Position numbers and translations under genes: made by a program. The notes under the pieces are model-generated. The model did not search any database. It was given only the letters and a program-made list of their open reading frames with translations, and had not been told where the DNA came from. Positions 19,302 through 31,477 of a stretch of 64,000 nucleotides of DNA are shown here, one piece after another (positions within the stretch are counted from its first letter, which is position 1; every line of letters starts with the position of its first letter). Source of the stretch: Alcaligenes faecalis (GTDB taxonomy: Bacteria > Pseudomonadota > Gammaproteobacteria > Burkholderiales > Burkholderiaceae_B); NCBI RefSeq assembly GCF_009497775.1, contig NZ_CP031012.1:1674001-1738000 (forward strand), written 5' to 3'.

Positions 19302-19342
19302 AAAAAGGCGCCAATCTTTGCAGATATGGCGCCTTCTTTTTA
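19302..19342. terminator. Bidirectional terminator between tetR-type gene and abcF
   Basis: AAGGCGCCA and TGGCGCCTT form a 9-bp stem, with A5 before and a T-rich tract after, so it can end transcripts from both sides. It lies 32 bases beyond the ABC-F stop codon. Confidence 0.8.
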
Positions 19343-19373
19343 GGAGTTCACGAACAGAATGGAGTCGATTGGT

Positions 19374-21295
19374 CTAGACCTGCCGCCCAATTTCTTCCAT
19401 CGCTTCCTGAATTTCCAGCCATTCTTCTTCCAGCGTTTGATGTGTCTTGGTGAGTTCACCATGTTCAGTCATCAAAGCGGGACGTTGGTCCTTGTAGCTG
19501 TCCGAATAAAAGTCCGGGTCCTGCATCAAGGTATCCAGCTCCTGCAAACGCAGCTGAGCTTTCTCCATGGCCGACTCCACTTTCTTCAAGCGGCTTTCCA
19601 GTGGCTTGCGTTGCTGAGCCTGACGTTGGCGCAGCTCGGCTTCCTGACGCCGTTGTGTCTTGCGGTCTGTGCCTTCGCCACCCGTATCCGCACGTGCTTC
19701 CTGACGAGCTTCCGAGCGCGATTGCGCACTGCGGGCCAGTAGCCAGTCGCGGTAGTCTTCCAGGTCGCCATCAAACTCCTGAACCTGGCCATCGGCCACG
19801 ATCCAGAAAGAATCAACGGTAGAACGCAGCAAATGGCGATCGTGCGATACCAGCAGCACGCTGCCACCGTAATCAGCCAGGGCTGCCGCCAGGGCTTCAC
19901 GGGTATCCACGTCCAAGTGGTTGGTTGGCTCGTCCAGCAGGAGCAGGTTGGGTTTTTGCCAGACAATCAGGGACAGGGCCAAACGTGCCTTTTCACCCCC
20001 GGAGAAGGGGGCTGTCAGGCTGGTGACCATATCACCGCTAAAACCGAAAGAGCCCAGGTAATTGCGCAGTTCCTGCTCGCGCACATCCGGAGCCAGACGC
20101 GCCAGATGTTGCAGGGGAGTAGAGTCCGGGTCAATGGAGTCCAGCTGGTGCTGAGCAAAGTAGCCGATCACCAGACCTTTGGATTCCAGGCGTTCGCCCT
20201 TGATGGGTTCCAGCTTGCCAGCCAGGGTTTTGACCAGCGTGGATTTACCCGCACCGTTCATCCCCAAAATACCCACACGGGCACCGCCGCGCACCATCAG
20301 GCGGACCTGGCTCAAAATCGCCTTGTCCTGACCGGGGTAACCCAGATCGGCCTGATCCAATGTCAGCAAGGGATCGGGTGTGTACTCGGGCGAGGGCAGG
20401 CGAATGGAAACGCTTGAGTCGTCGCGCAAGAGCGTTACGGTCTGCATGCGGGCCAGAGCCTTGACGCGGCTTTGTGCCTGCTTGGCTTTGGTGGCCTGGG
20501 CCTTGAAGCGGTCAATAAAGCTTTGCAGCCTTGCGGCTTCACGGGTTTGACGCTCGTAGGCGATCTGACTTTGTTGTACACGCTCGGCACGCTGCACCAG
20601 AAAGTCGTTATAGCCGCCTTTGTAGCGAACCAGCTTGCCTTGATCCACGTGCAGAATCGAACGGGCCACGGCATCCAGAAACTCGGTGTCGTGCGAAATC
20701 AGCAACACGGTGCCGGGGTAGGACGTCAGCCAGCGCTCCAGCCAGAGCATGGCGTCCAAGTCCAGGTGGTTGGTGGGTTCGTCCAGCAAGAGCAGGTCAG
20801 AAGGAGCCATCAGGGCGCGGGCCAGGGACAGGCGCATTTGCCAGCCACCGGAGAACTCGCGCACGGGCAGCATCCACTGGTTGGGGCGGAAACCCAGACC
20901 GGCCAGCAATTGCTCGGCACGCGAGGGGGCGGACCAGGCATCGGCTTCGATCAGGGCGTTTTCCAGCTCGGCAATGGTCTGGCCATCGCTATCGGGCGTG
21001 TTGGCGCGTTTTTCCTGCAAGGCACGCAAACGCTCGTCGCCGTCGATAACAAATTCGCGGGCAGGGCGGTCACGGTCCGGAATGGTTTGGCGCACACTGG
21101 CCACTTCCCAGACTTCGGGGATGCTCAGGTCACCCCCGTCCAGATCCAGCTCGCCTTGCAGCAAGGCAAACAGCGAGGATTTACCCGCGCCGTTTTTGCC
21201 CACAATGCCCAGGCGCTCGCCCGGATTGACGATGAAATCAGTATTGTCCAGCAGGACTTTGACGCCGCGACGCAGCGTAATTCCAGTTGCGCGTA

Positions 21296-21299
<4 letters not shown>
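19374..21299 (-). CDS. ABC-F family ribosome-associated ATPase (YheS-like)
   Basis: A 641-residue soluble protein with two ABC ATPase domains and no membrane segments. Walker A motifs are GKNGAGKSS (residues about 34-42) and GMNGAGKST (about 345). The signatures are FSGGWQMRLSLARAL and FSGGEKARLALSLI. A charged linker lies between the domains and a coiled-coil tail occupies the last 130 residues. ABC-F proteins act at the ribosome E site during elongation; YheS is the closest E. coli relative by layout. It starts with GTG in a 4-base GTGA overlap with prmB, and so is the last gene of the dapD-dapE-prmB operon. Confidence 0.92.
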
Positions 21300-24170
<2,871 letters not shown>

Positions 24171-24933
24171 AGGCTAGGCTCTGTGAATGCAGGCCGTCTT
24201 TGGCAGTATCGGGATACAGAAGGCGCATGATGCGCGGTTTACCACCGCAGCGGCCGAGCTTGAATGGAGGCAACAGGATAACCGAGTCTGCCCCTTCCAT
24301 GCACGGTTTTATGGCTTTCTTTGTCGCTTTTGAGGGCAGATGCGTGTGGGATGCAGGCTGTCAGCAAGGGCAGGATGGTGGCGTGCTGGCCGGATGGATT
24401 CCATGTGCAGGCGTGAATGTCTGGGTCTGAAATAGCTGTTTTGGAATTTCCCTGTTTACTTCATTTCTGAAGTTCTTTTTCTGCTTTCTTGTTTTTCGAT
24501 AATTATTTTCTGTTTACCTTCGTTTTTCTTATCGCAGCTATTTTGTTTATTTATTGTTGCTGCTATTCAATTAAATCATTCGCGTAATCAAGTATTTCAA
24601 GATAATAAAAAATAAGCACGGATTGCCATACAGACTCTGTGCGAAATGCTTGGGTGGAACCTGCCCTTGGAATGTGTGTTGCCTGATGGTATAGCCTGCT
24701 TCTTTCCGGTTTGCCTCTGTGGAGTGCATGTAAAACGGCTTTTAACCCCTTTATATATGGGGTTATTTCTCTGTCTGCATTGAGGGCAATATGGCTTGCT
24801 GTCATGCGTTCTGATTCAGTTTCGCTTTTTACATTTTATAAAATTTATCGATTTTTTATCTGCCTAGAATAATTGCGAAGTGTTTGTTTTTTGCTGCATT
24901 CATTTCTTGTTTCTTCAATCAAACGGAGGGCTT
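24171..24933. other. Long AT-rich intergenic region upstream of dapD
   Basis: This 763-base gap holds the dapD promoter on its left side. The right half (24440-24900) is distinctly AT-rich. A hairpin AACCCC/GGGGTT around 24745-24765 is followed by ATTT and could be a weak terminator. An 80-codon minus-strand frame at 24563-24805 lacks a ribosome site and any recognisable motif, so it is not called. No RNA gene was recognised. Confidence 0.5.
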
Positions 24934-25008
24934 ATGCGATCGATCCTTTTATGGCTCTTGGGTGTTCCTATCCCTATCATCATTTTGCTGGCTCTTTTCT
25001 GGCACTAA
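24934..25008 (+). CDS. Very small hydrophobic membrane peptide, 24 residues
   Basis: A 25-codon frame with an ideal GGAGG site at 24925-24929, five bases before the ATG. It encodes a short charged start (MRS) followed by one hydrophobic span rich in Ile and Leu with the core LLGVPIPIIILLALF and the end WH. The Gly-Val-Pro-Ile-Pro kink in mid-span is distinctive. It lies 36 bases upstream of a larger membrane-protein gene on the same strand and is probably co-transcribed. It is too short for default gene callers. I know of similar unnamed short membrane peptides in proteobacteria but cannot name a family. Function unknown. Confidence 0.65.
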   Translation: MRSILLWLLGVPIPIIILLALFWH

Positions 25009-25044
25009 GTTGCCTGCGATCACAATCTGAAATAAGGAATCATC

Positions 25045-25950
25045 ATGGCTACAACGCAATTTGGTTCGGATGCAGGTTTGGGAACGCCGGCCTTGGCGGA
25101 GTCCTCACACTCCGCAGTGTCTTGGGGCGCGGTCATCGGGGGCGCGGTCATTGCTGCTGCCTTGACGGTGACCTTGCTGGTAGGCGGGACAGGTCTGGGT
25201 TTCATGGCGATCTCTCCGTGGGGCAATGACGGGGCCTCGGGCACCACAATGGCCATTGGCACGATTGTCTGGCTCTTTGTCACGCAGATCATTGCCTACG
25301 GTATTGCGGGTTACGTCACCGGACGTCTGCGTACCAACTGGACGGGGGTTCATGGGGACGAAGTTCATTTCCGCGATACGGCGCATGGCTTTCTGGTTTG
25401 GGCCGTTAGTGCAGTGGTCAGCGTCTTCTTGCTGGGCTCAGGCGTAGCCTCGCTGGTGTCGGGTACGGCACAGGCAGGAGCGAATCTGGCCGGGGCAGGA
25501 GTGGGGGCGGCATCGGCCGTGGTTGGCCAGGCAGGCAAGGATCAGGCGCAAGGCCCTGGCTTGAGCTATTTCACCGATACCCTGCTGCGTCCGGCAGATC
25601 CTGCCAATGCGCCTGCCCAGACTGCCAATCCGGAACGTGAAGTCAGCCGGATTCTGGCTCGCAGCCTGAAGGAAGGCGAGGTGTCTCAGCAGGATCAGGA
25701 TTACTTGCTGCGTCTGGTGGCCAACCGTACCGGCTTGACGCCCGAGCAGGCCAAGGAGCGCCTGGACTCCGTGCAAAAGCAAGCCAAGGAAACGGCCGAC
25801 AAGCTGGAGCAGCAAGCACGTGAGGCGGCAGATACCGCTCGCAAGGCAGCCGCGGCTTTCGCACTGTGGGCATTTGCATCCTTGCTGGTGGGTGCCTTCG
25901 TGGCCAGTCTGGCCGCAACGATTGGTGGACGGGCGCGTATCACGCGTTAA
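25045..25950 (+). CDS. Conserved membrane protein with C-terminal helical tail
   Basis: A 301-residue inner-membrane protein of unknown function. Three to four hydrophobic segments occupy the first 150 residues (VIGGAVIAAALTVTLLVGG, IVWLFVTQIIAYGIAGYVTG, FLVWAVSAVVSVFLLGSG). A soluble region of about 100 residues with Gln/Glu/Lys-rich helices resembling a coiled coil (VQKQAKETADKLEQQAREAA) follows, and then a final span near 275-295. The protein is Gly- and Ala-rich. A GGAAT-type site precedes the ATG. It probably shares a transcript with the 24-residue peptide gene just upstream, and a strong terminator follows. Confidence 0.75.
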   Translation: MATTQFGSDAGLGTPALAESSHSAVSWGAVIGGAVIAAALTVTLLVGGTGLGFMAISPWGNDGASGTTMAIGTIVWLFVTQIIAYGIAGYVTGRLRTNWTGVHGDEVHFRDTAHGFLVWAVSAVVSVFLLGSGVASLVSGTAQAGANLAGAGVGAASAVVGQAGKDQAQGPGLSYFTDTLLRPADPANAPAQTANPEREVSRILARSLKEGEVSQQDQDYLLRLVANRTGLTPEQAKERLDSVQKQAKETADKLEQQAREAADTARKAAAAFALWAFASLLVGAFVASLAATIGGRARITR

Positions 25951-25998
25951 GCCCCAGTCCTGACGGTAAGCCGCTTATAAGTTGAGGCGGGCAGTGCC

Positions 25999-26034
25999 AG
26001 GCCCCCGGATTTCAGAGCTCCGGGGGCCTTTTTG
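25999..26034. terminator. Strong intrinsic terminator
   Basis: AGGCCCCCGGA pairs with TCCGGGGGCCT (11 bp) around a 9-base loop, followed by T5. It lies between the membrane-protein gene and the convergent AraC-type gene. Confidence 0.92.
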
Positions 26035-26071
26035 TTTCTGCTTTCATCAAGCTGTTGTCTTGTCAGTCGCT

Positions 26072-26887
26072 CTAGGGAACACGAATGAAGTTGCTGGGTG
26101 CTTGCCCCAAGCGGCGACGGAACATGGTGGAAAAGGCGCTGGAGCTGTCATAACCCAGATCCAGCGCAATCTGCGTGACGGATTGACCCGCAGACAGCTT
26201 GGCCAGGGCTGCCAGCAGGCAGGCTTGTTGTCGCCATTCACTAAAGCTCATGCCGGTTTGTTGGCGGAACAGGCGTGTAAAACTGCGCAGGCTTTTATTG
26301 ACTTGCTCGGCCCATTGTTCCGGTGTGCTTTGGATATTGGGCTGACTTAAAAAGTCTTTGCACAGCTTGGCGAGCGATGGGTCTTGAGGGATGGGGGCAA
26401 AGAGCGGCATGGTTTGCGCCAGACCAACTTCATGCAGAAGCAGTTGAGCCAAAGCGCCGTCGCGCCCATCTACCTCGTACAGGGCGGGCAAGGCCAGGGA
26501 GGCCAGTAGCAAGTGATGCAGCAAGGGTGTAATGACCAGCACTTCGCAATGTGTGCTGCTGCGGGGGGCCGCTTCCGGCTCTATATATAAGCTGCGTGTG
26601 CTGGCACTTTGCATGCGTACGCGATGGCGCTTGCCAGCCGGAATCCACACGCCGCTATACGGCGGAATCACCCAGGCGCCATCGTCGGTTTCTACTTCCA
26701 TCAGCCCCGTCATGGCATAGAGCATTTGCGCCCGTCGGTGTACGTGAAAATCCAGCAGCGTGCCCGGTGCGTAATCCGTGCCAATCGCCAGCAAGGGGCG
26801 AGGGGTGGCATCCACGCTATCCAGTCGTACATTGTGCATAAGCAAGCCCTTGGCCGAAACGAAAGTATTGTTGACCAGTTTTAGCAT
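26072..26887 (-). CDS. AraC-family transcriptional regulator with cupin sensor domain
   Basis: About 271 residues from the ATG at 26887; a TTG three codons earlier is also possible and neither has a clear ribosome site. The N-terminal cupin half includes DFHVHRRAQMLYAMTG and a GVWIPAGKRHRV beta-barrel motif. The C-terminal double helix-turn-helix includes LAKLSAGQSVTQIALDLGYD and SAFSTMFRRRLGQAPSNF, the AraC/XylS signature. It is divergent from a TauE/SafE permease gene with about 60 bases between, so that gene is the obvious candidate target. The effector is unknown. Confidence 0.9.
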   Translation of the reverse strand: MLKLVNNTFVSAKGLLMHNVRLDSVDATPRPLLAIGTDYAPGTLLDFHVHRRAQMLYAMTGLMEVETDDGAWVIPPYSGVWIPAGKRHRVRMQSASTRSLYIEPEAAPRSSTHCEVLVITPLLHHLLLASLALPALYEVDGRDGALAQLLLHEVGLAQTMPLFAPIPQDPSLAKLCKDFLSQPNIQSTPEQWAEQVNKSLRSFTRLFRQQTGMSFSEWRQQACLLAALAKLSAGQSVTQIALDLGYDSSSAFSTMFRRRLGQAPSNFIRVP

Positions 26888-26945
26888 GCCAGCCAAAGCG
26901 GGGCGACTTATTCTTGGACTTTGTCATCTCTTTTGATTTGCGGCT

Positions 26946-27752
26946 ATGTATTTTCTATTGCTGTTTTTTGGTTTGCTGGCCGGGGTGACCACCGTGCTGT
27001 TTGGCTTCGGTGGCGGTTTTGTGGTGGTCCCCGTGCTGTATTCGGTGCTGATCGGCATGTATGGCGTGGACAGTCAGATGGGGCAGGCCGCCATGCATAT
27101 TGCGGTGGCTACTTCTACCTGCGTCATGATTTTTGGTGCAGGCCTGTCTACCTGGCGACATCACAAGGCAGGTACGGTGCCTTGGGGGCAGGTGCGTCCT
27201 TTGCTCTTGTTCATCGCCTTGGGGGCGATTCCCGGTGCGATAGCAGCCATGGCCTTGAATGGGTCCTGGGTGCGCTGGGTTTTTGTGGTGTATCTTGGGC
27301 TGACGATTTTAGATAGCCTGTTTCGTTCCGGTTTCACCCAGGAAGCCAGCAATGCCATGCGTCCTTTAAGCAAGGCCAGCAGTGCCGGAGCCGGGGTGGT
27401 TATTGGTGCAATAGCGGCCTTTCTGGGTGTGGGTGGGAGCGTGATTACCGTCCCCTTGATGCGCCGACGCGGTGCCAGTATGACCGCTGCCACGGCAGCG
27501 GCGAACCCCTTGTCCTTGCCAATGGCGGTGGTGGGTAGCCTGACCTACGCCATGCTGGCCTGGAATGCGGATTCCTTGGGGCCATGGCATGCGGGTTATA
27601 TCGACTTGAAAGCATGTCTGGTGCTGGTGATCGGCTCCTGGTTGGGGATTCGTTTTACCTCGCGCTGGATCGGCAAGATCCCGGACAGCATTCATGCCAA
27701 AGCCTATATCGCCTTGCTGGGGCTGGTGTTCCTGGTGATGCTGCTGGTCTAA
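26946..27752 (+). CDS. TauE/SafE-family anion permease
   Basis: A 268-residue membrane protein with about eight hydrophobic spans in two repeated halves. The conserved openings are FGLLAGVTTVLFGFGGGFVVVPVL and GAIAAFLGVGGSVITVPLM, the two glycine-rich TauE motifs. Family members export sulfite, sulfoacetate or other organosulfur anions, but the substrate cannot be read here. It is divergent from an AraC-type regulator that may control it. No ribosome site is obvious upstream of the ATG. Confidence 0.88.
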   Translation: MYFLLLFFGLLAGVTTVLFGFGGGFVVVPVLYSVLIGMYGVDSQMGQAAMHIAVATSTCVMIFGAGLSTWRHHKAGTVPWGQVRPLLLFIALGAIPGAIAAMALNGSWVRWVFVVYLGLTILDSLFRSGFTQEASNAMRPLSKASSAGAGVVIGAIAAFLGVGGSVITVPLMRRRGASMTAATAAANPLSLPMAVVGSLTYAMLAWNADSLGPWHAGYIDLKACLVLVIGSWLGIRFTSRWIGKIPDSIHAKAYIALLGLVFLVMLLV

Positions 27753-27849
27753 GCCTTGCAAGGGTAGCCCTGTGTCCAGGGCGCTTCAAAGTTTGAAGGT
27801 TTTACTTTTCCTGTTTTGAGAACTTGTGTTTTTTTGTTTAGTACAGCGA

Positions 27850-27877
27850 AATGCAGCGCTTGGTGCGCTGCATTTTT
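27850..27877 (+). terminator. Intrinsic terminator after the TauE/SafE gene
   Basis: AATGCAGCGC pairs with GCGCTGCATT around TTGGT, followed by T. It lies 97 bases after the permease stop and 40 bases before the next start. Confidence 0.85.
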
Positions 27878-27918
27878 ACCTATACTGAACAGCACAGCAA
27901 AAACAGGAGTGGGGCAGC

Positions 27919-29694
27919 ATGACAACAGAGATTGCAGTGGTCTTGGGTCTGGCTTTAGTCGCGATTGTCTTGTTTGCTACAGAAAAACTCCGAATAGATG
28001 CCATTGCCTTGCTGGTGCTCAGCACCCTGGCGGTTCTGGGTTTGGTGACTCCGGAGCAGGCTGTGGGTGGTTTCAGCAATCCAGCCACGGTCACCGTCGC
28101 CGCTATGTTTGTGCTGGCAGCCGGGCTGCAAAATAGCGGCGCGCTGTCGGGGATTGGGGACTTGCTGGGCAAGGCCCGCTCCCCGTTTCAGTTTCTGCTG
28201 GTCCTGTTTCTGGTCCTGGCGGTGATTGCCCCCTTCGTCAATAACACGGCGGTGGTGGCGGTATTCATTCCCATCGTCATGGCCGCCAGCGCACGGATAG
28301 GCATGTCGGCCTCCAAAGCGCTGATCCCCTTGTCCTATGTCTCGCAAATGGCCGGGGTCTGTACCTTGGTTGGGACTTCTACCAACCTGCTGGTCAATGC
28401 CATTGCCCGCGATCTGGGCCACCCCGGTTTCACCATGTTCGAGTTCACTGCACTAGGCGTGATTTGCATGGTTGTGGGTTGTATTTACTTGCTGACCATA
28501 GGGCGCTGGTTATTGCCTGATGCTCGTGGCGGCGAACTGGTCGAACAATATGAGCTGGGCAAATACATTACCGAGTTGCGGGTGATGCCCGATTCCTCCT
28601 TGATCGGCCAATCCGTGGGCGATGCCAAGCTGGGCGAGCAGTATGGTGTGTTCGTGCTGGAGTTACTGCGTGGCAATACCAAAGTGTGGGGCCCGCGAGA
28701 GCAGAAGATTGAACAGGATGACGTGCTGTTGGCGCGTGGCGATTGGACCAAGCTGGACGAGCTGCGCAAAGAAGCTGGTCTGGAAGTAGACCCGCAGTTC
28801 AAGCTGGAACAGCAGTCTTTTGAGCAGGTGGATCAGGTCTTGACCGAGGTGATGATTGCACCTCGTTCGCGTATCAGTGGCCGTACCTTGGGGAGTTTGG
28901 GGGCGGGCTGGCACAAGAACGCTACCGTTCTGGGGCTTCATCGCCGTGGTCAGGTCTTGCGTGAGCAACTGCGCGCCGTGCGTTTGCAAGTGGGCGATAT
29001 CTTGTTGATGTTGACCCCGGCAGCAGAGGCATCGGATTTGCGGGCAGACAGCAATATCATCGTGCTGTCCGAACGTGAGGCTGAAAAGGCAATGGGCTGG
29101 CGCGCACCGTTTGCATTGATCACCATGGCCCTGGTGATTCTGCTGCCTGCCTTGGGCTGGGTACCTATCAGTATCACTTCCCTGTTCGGGGCCGTGGCCA
29201 TGACGCTGGCCGGTTGTCTGAAGGCGGACGATGTTTACGACGCCATAGACTGGCGCATCATCATTTTGATGGCGGGCTTGCTGCCCTTGGGGATGGCCAT
29301 GAGCGAGACGGGTGCCGCCCAGTTCCTGGTCGAAAACACGGTTGGTCTGGTGAAGTCTTTTGGGCCCTTGACCGTGTTGGCCGTGGTCTACCTGATGGCT
29401 CTGACGCTGACGGAGTTCATGAGCAATGCCGCCGCTGCTGTCTTGCTGACGCCGATAGGGATGTCCACCGCGACAATGATGGGCGTGGACCCCACTCCCT
29501 TTCTGATTGCTGTGACCTTCGCAGCCTCCACCAGCTTTGCCACGCCTGTGGGCTATCAGACCAACACCATGGTTTATGGCGCGGGTGGCTATCGCTTTGT
29601 GGATTTTCTGAAAGTGGGTTTGCCCTTGAATTTGATTTTCTGGGTTTTGGGCGTGATGTTGATCCCCGTTTTCTGGCCTTTCCATCCGGCTTGA
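27919..29694 (+). CDS. SLC13-family permease with two TrkA-C (RCK-C) domains
   Basis: A 591-residue transporter of the divalent anion:sodium symporter/ion transporter superfamily. An N-terminal membrane half (residues 1-185) contains the conserved NNTAVVAVFIPIV. A cytoplasmic insert of about 200 residues carries two RCK-C domains (beginning ELRVMPDSSLIGQSVGDAKL and EVMIAPRSRISGRTLGSL). A second membrane half follows, containing SNAAAAVLLTPIGMS. This arrangement is common in YfbS-like proteins annotated as sulfate or anion permeases; the substrate is unknown. It is preceded by AGGAGTGGGG. Confidence 0.88.
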   Translation: MTTEIAVVLGLALVAIVLFATEKLRIDAIALLVLSTLAVLGLVTPEQAVGGFSNPATVTVAAMFVLAAGLQNSGALSGIGDLLGKARSPFQFLLVLFLVLAVIAPFVNNTAVVAVFIPIVMAASARIGMSASKALIPLSYVSQMAGVCTLVGTSTNLLVNAIARDLGHPGFTMFEFTALGVICMVVGCIYLLTIGRWLLPDARGGELVEQYELGKYITELRVMPDSSLIGQSVGDAKLGEQYGVFVLELLRGNTKVWGPREQKIEQDDVLLARGDWTKLDELRKEAGLEVDPQFKLEQQSFEQVDQVLTEVMIAPRSRISGRTLGSLGAGWHKNATVLGLHRRGQVLREQLRAVRLQVGDILLMLTPAAEASDLRADSNIIVLSEREAEKAMGWRAPFALITMALVILLPALGWVPISITSLFGAVAMTLAGCLKADDVYDAIDWRIIILMAGLLPLGMAMSETGAAQFLVENTVGLVKSFGPLTVLAVVYLMALTLTEFMSNAAAAVLLTPIGMSTATMMGVDPTPFLIAVTFAASTSFATPVGYQTNTMVYGAGGYRFVDFLKVGLPLNLIFWVLGVMLIPVFWPFHPA

Positions 29695-29734
29695 AGCTGC
29701 TGTTTATACGAAAAGAATAAAGGAGACTCCAGCC

Positions 29735-30202
29735 ATGACATCATCAGCCCCGCAAACCAAGGCGGTACTGGATCCACAAGTGGCTCAGGCTGTGCAAGAC
29801 AGCTTTTCCCGCCAGCAGGCGATGAGCCTGATTCGCGCCACCATGCCTGTGGTTGAGGCAGGTTTGGTCGAGATCCATCTACCGCATTGGGAGGGCGTGC
29901 AGCAACAGCATGGTTTCGTACATGGCGGCGTGGTGGGCATGATTGCCGATTCAGCAGGCGGCTATGCCGCCATGAGCTGTACGCCTCTGGGAGCCAGTGT
30001 TCTGAGTGTGGAATACAAGTTGAACTTTCTGGCTCCGGCCAAGGGGCAGGCTTTACTGGCCCGTGGCTCGGTCGTGCGTCATGGACGTAGCCTGATCGTG
30101 ACGCAGGCCGAGGTTTTTGCGGTGGAAGAGGGCAAGCAAACCCTTTGTGCCCTGATGCAGCAAACCATTATGGTGATGCAGGGACGAGAGGAAAAGTCCT
30201 GA
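29735..30202 (+). CDS. PaaI-family (hotdog fold) thioesterase
   Basis: A 155-residue hotdog-fold acyl-CoA thioesterase. The catalytic-helix region QQHGFVHGGVVGMIADSAGG matches the PaaI/YigI family pattern HG-x-VHGG. AAGGAGA precedes the ATG. The gene follows the permease by 40 bases and could share its transcript. It ends immediately next to the convergent hypothetical gene with no space for a terminator. The physiological thioester is unknown. Confidence 0.87.
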   Translation: MTSSAPQTKAVLDPQVAQAVQDSFSRQQAMSLIRATMPVVEAGLVEIHLPHWEGVQQQHGFVHGGVVGMIADSAGGYAAMSCTPLGASVLSVEYKLNFLAPAKGQALLARGSVVRHGRSLIVTQAEVFAVEEGKQTLCALMQQTIMVMQGREEKS

Positions 30203-30634
30203 TTACAGGCTTAAGTCGCCCGAGGAGCCAGGCTGCTCCTTAGGACTTTTCCAGCGATAGCTCAGCAGCAGCACCCACAGGGTAGCCATGCACAGCCCAT
30301 ACAACATGGCCCCATAGGAAACTGAAATATCAATGCCGCAGACCCGCGAGAAGCGGTCAGCGGTATCGCAGATATTCTTGATCGCCAGTACAAACAGGAC
30401 GGTGTTGACGGCCATGGCCAGACAAGCGGACACGGCTCTTTCCGCCCAGATCAAACTGGCAACGGCCAGAATCGACAAAGGCATCAAGGAGTTGAGCACG
30501 CTGGTGTGCCAGGCTGAATACGCTTGGGAAGAGTTGAGCAAACTTTCGTTGACGTGCGCAAAGGGAAAGAGCCACAACACAATCAAAGCAGCGCACAGGA
30601 AAAAGATCAGTTTCCTGGTGGTGATGTTGAACAC
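30203..30634 (-). CDS. Hypothetical four-span membrane protein
   Basis: Not recognised. The 143 residues include four hydrophobic segments, roughly 8-25, 48-66, 70-88 and 108-128. A periplasmic-type loop follows the first span and a hydrophilic Lys/Ser tail ends the protein. Its stop codon abuts that of the thioesterase gene. The upstream region to 30890 is AT-rich. There are no motifs that suggest a function. Confidence 0.6.
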   Translation of the reverse strand: MFNITTRKLIFFLCAALIVLWLFPFAHVNESLLNSSQAYSAWHTSVLNSLMPLSILAVASLIWAERAVSACLAMAVNTVLFVLAIKNICDTADRFSRVCGIDISVSYGAMLYGLCMATLWVLLLSYRWKSPKEQPGSSGDLSL

Positions 30635-30891
30635 GATTAAAAGTAAAAGTTTGCTTTATGAGGATTTTGAGTGTAACTGAACTGTTTTATGCTTAAAGAC
30701 AAGTTGTGTAAATTTCTCGGCACAATTTGCGACAATTTTGTTACTTGAATATGACATAAACAGAAGAATTTTCGAATTTAATCACGTTTTCGTGACAAAT
30801 CGACGAAGTCTATTCCAATCGTCCACCTGAGGTAAATCAGAATCGAGCTTGTATGATGGCTATCCGGATGAACACTGCAGGAGTAACAACA

Positions 30892-31290
30892 ATGAAACGT
30901 TCTGTATGGTGCTTGAGTGCGGTATTAAGTGCGATGGCCTTGCCCGCCTGGGCCGATAACCCGGCTTGCCAGTATCGGTCCGCTGAAATTCAGAACCAGA
31001 TCAACTACGCCCGCCAGCACGGCAATGTCCATCGAGAGCGTGGCCTGGAGCGCGCTTTGGCCAATGTGCAGATGCATTGCCGGGACGCGGATTTGCTGCG
31101 TGATGCACAGGAAGATATCCGCGAGCAGGAAGAGGACATCCAGGAACGTATGGATGAAATTGCCGAGAAACGGGCCCAAGGGCGACAAGACAAGGTGCAG
31201 AAGCTGGAGAAAAAACTGGAACGAGATCGCGCCAAATTGGAGCAGTTGCAAGATGAATTGAAAGAATTGCAGGCGCTGGGTGCTCAGTAA
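30892..31290 (+). CDS. Periplasmic DUF1090-type (YqjC-like) coiled-coil protein
   Basis: A 132-residue exported protein. The ATG at 30892 is chosen because GGAG lies 8 bases upstream and the signal peptide (MKRSVWCLSAVLSAMALPAWA) then begins at residue 1; an earlier in-frame ATG at 30853 would bury it. The mature part has two cysteines, one in NPACQYRSAEIQNQINYA and one in MHCRDADLL. It then becomes a long charged coiled coil of Glu, Gln, Lys and Asp. This matches DUF1090/YqjC proteins, whose role is unclear although E. coli YqjC has been linked to stress. Confidence 0.82.
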   Translation: MKRSVWCLSAVLSAMALPAWADNPACQYRSAEIQNQINYARQHGNVHRERGLERALANVQMHCRDADLLRDAQEDIREQEEDIQERMDEIAEKRAQGRQDKVQKLEKKLERDRAKLEQLQDELKELQALGAQ

Positions 31291-31369
31291 AAAGCGTGGA
31301 TTCAAATCCTGAATCTTTTCCTGCTCTGCTGATCTATAGGGTCAAAAAGAGCCGGAGTCAGAAGGAAAT

Positions 31370-31398
31370 ACGTGCTCCCTTTGGGGGCACGTCCTTTT
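31370..31398 (+). terminator. Intrinsic terminator after the DUF1090 gene
   Basis: ACGTGC and GCACGT with inner G-C and one G-T pair form a stem of about 10 bp around TTT, followed by CCTTTT. Confidence 0.75.
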
Positions 31399-31477
31399 GA
31401 ATTTGAAAGGACTGCTTATAATCACAGGTGCAGTCGGCGCAATGATGTAAGCCGACCAAGCATAAAACAAGAGTGGT

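Noticed and set aside
24563..24805. 80-codon minus-strand frame in the AT-rich gap upstream of dapD
   Set aside because: No ribosome site, no motif, and a terminator-like hairpin lies inside it.
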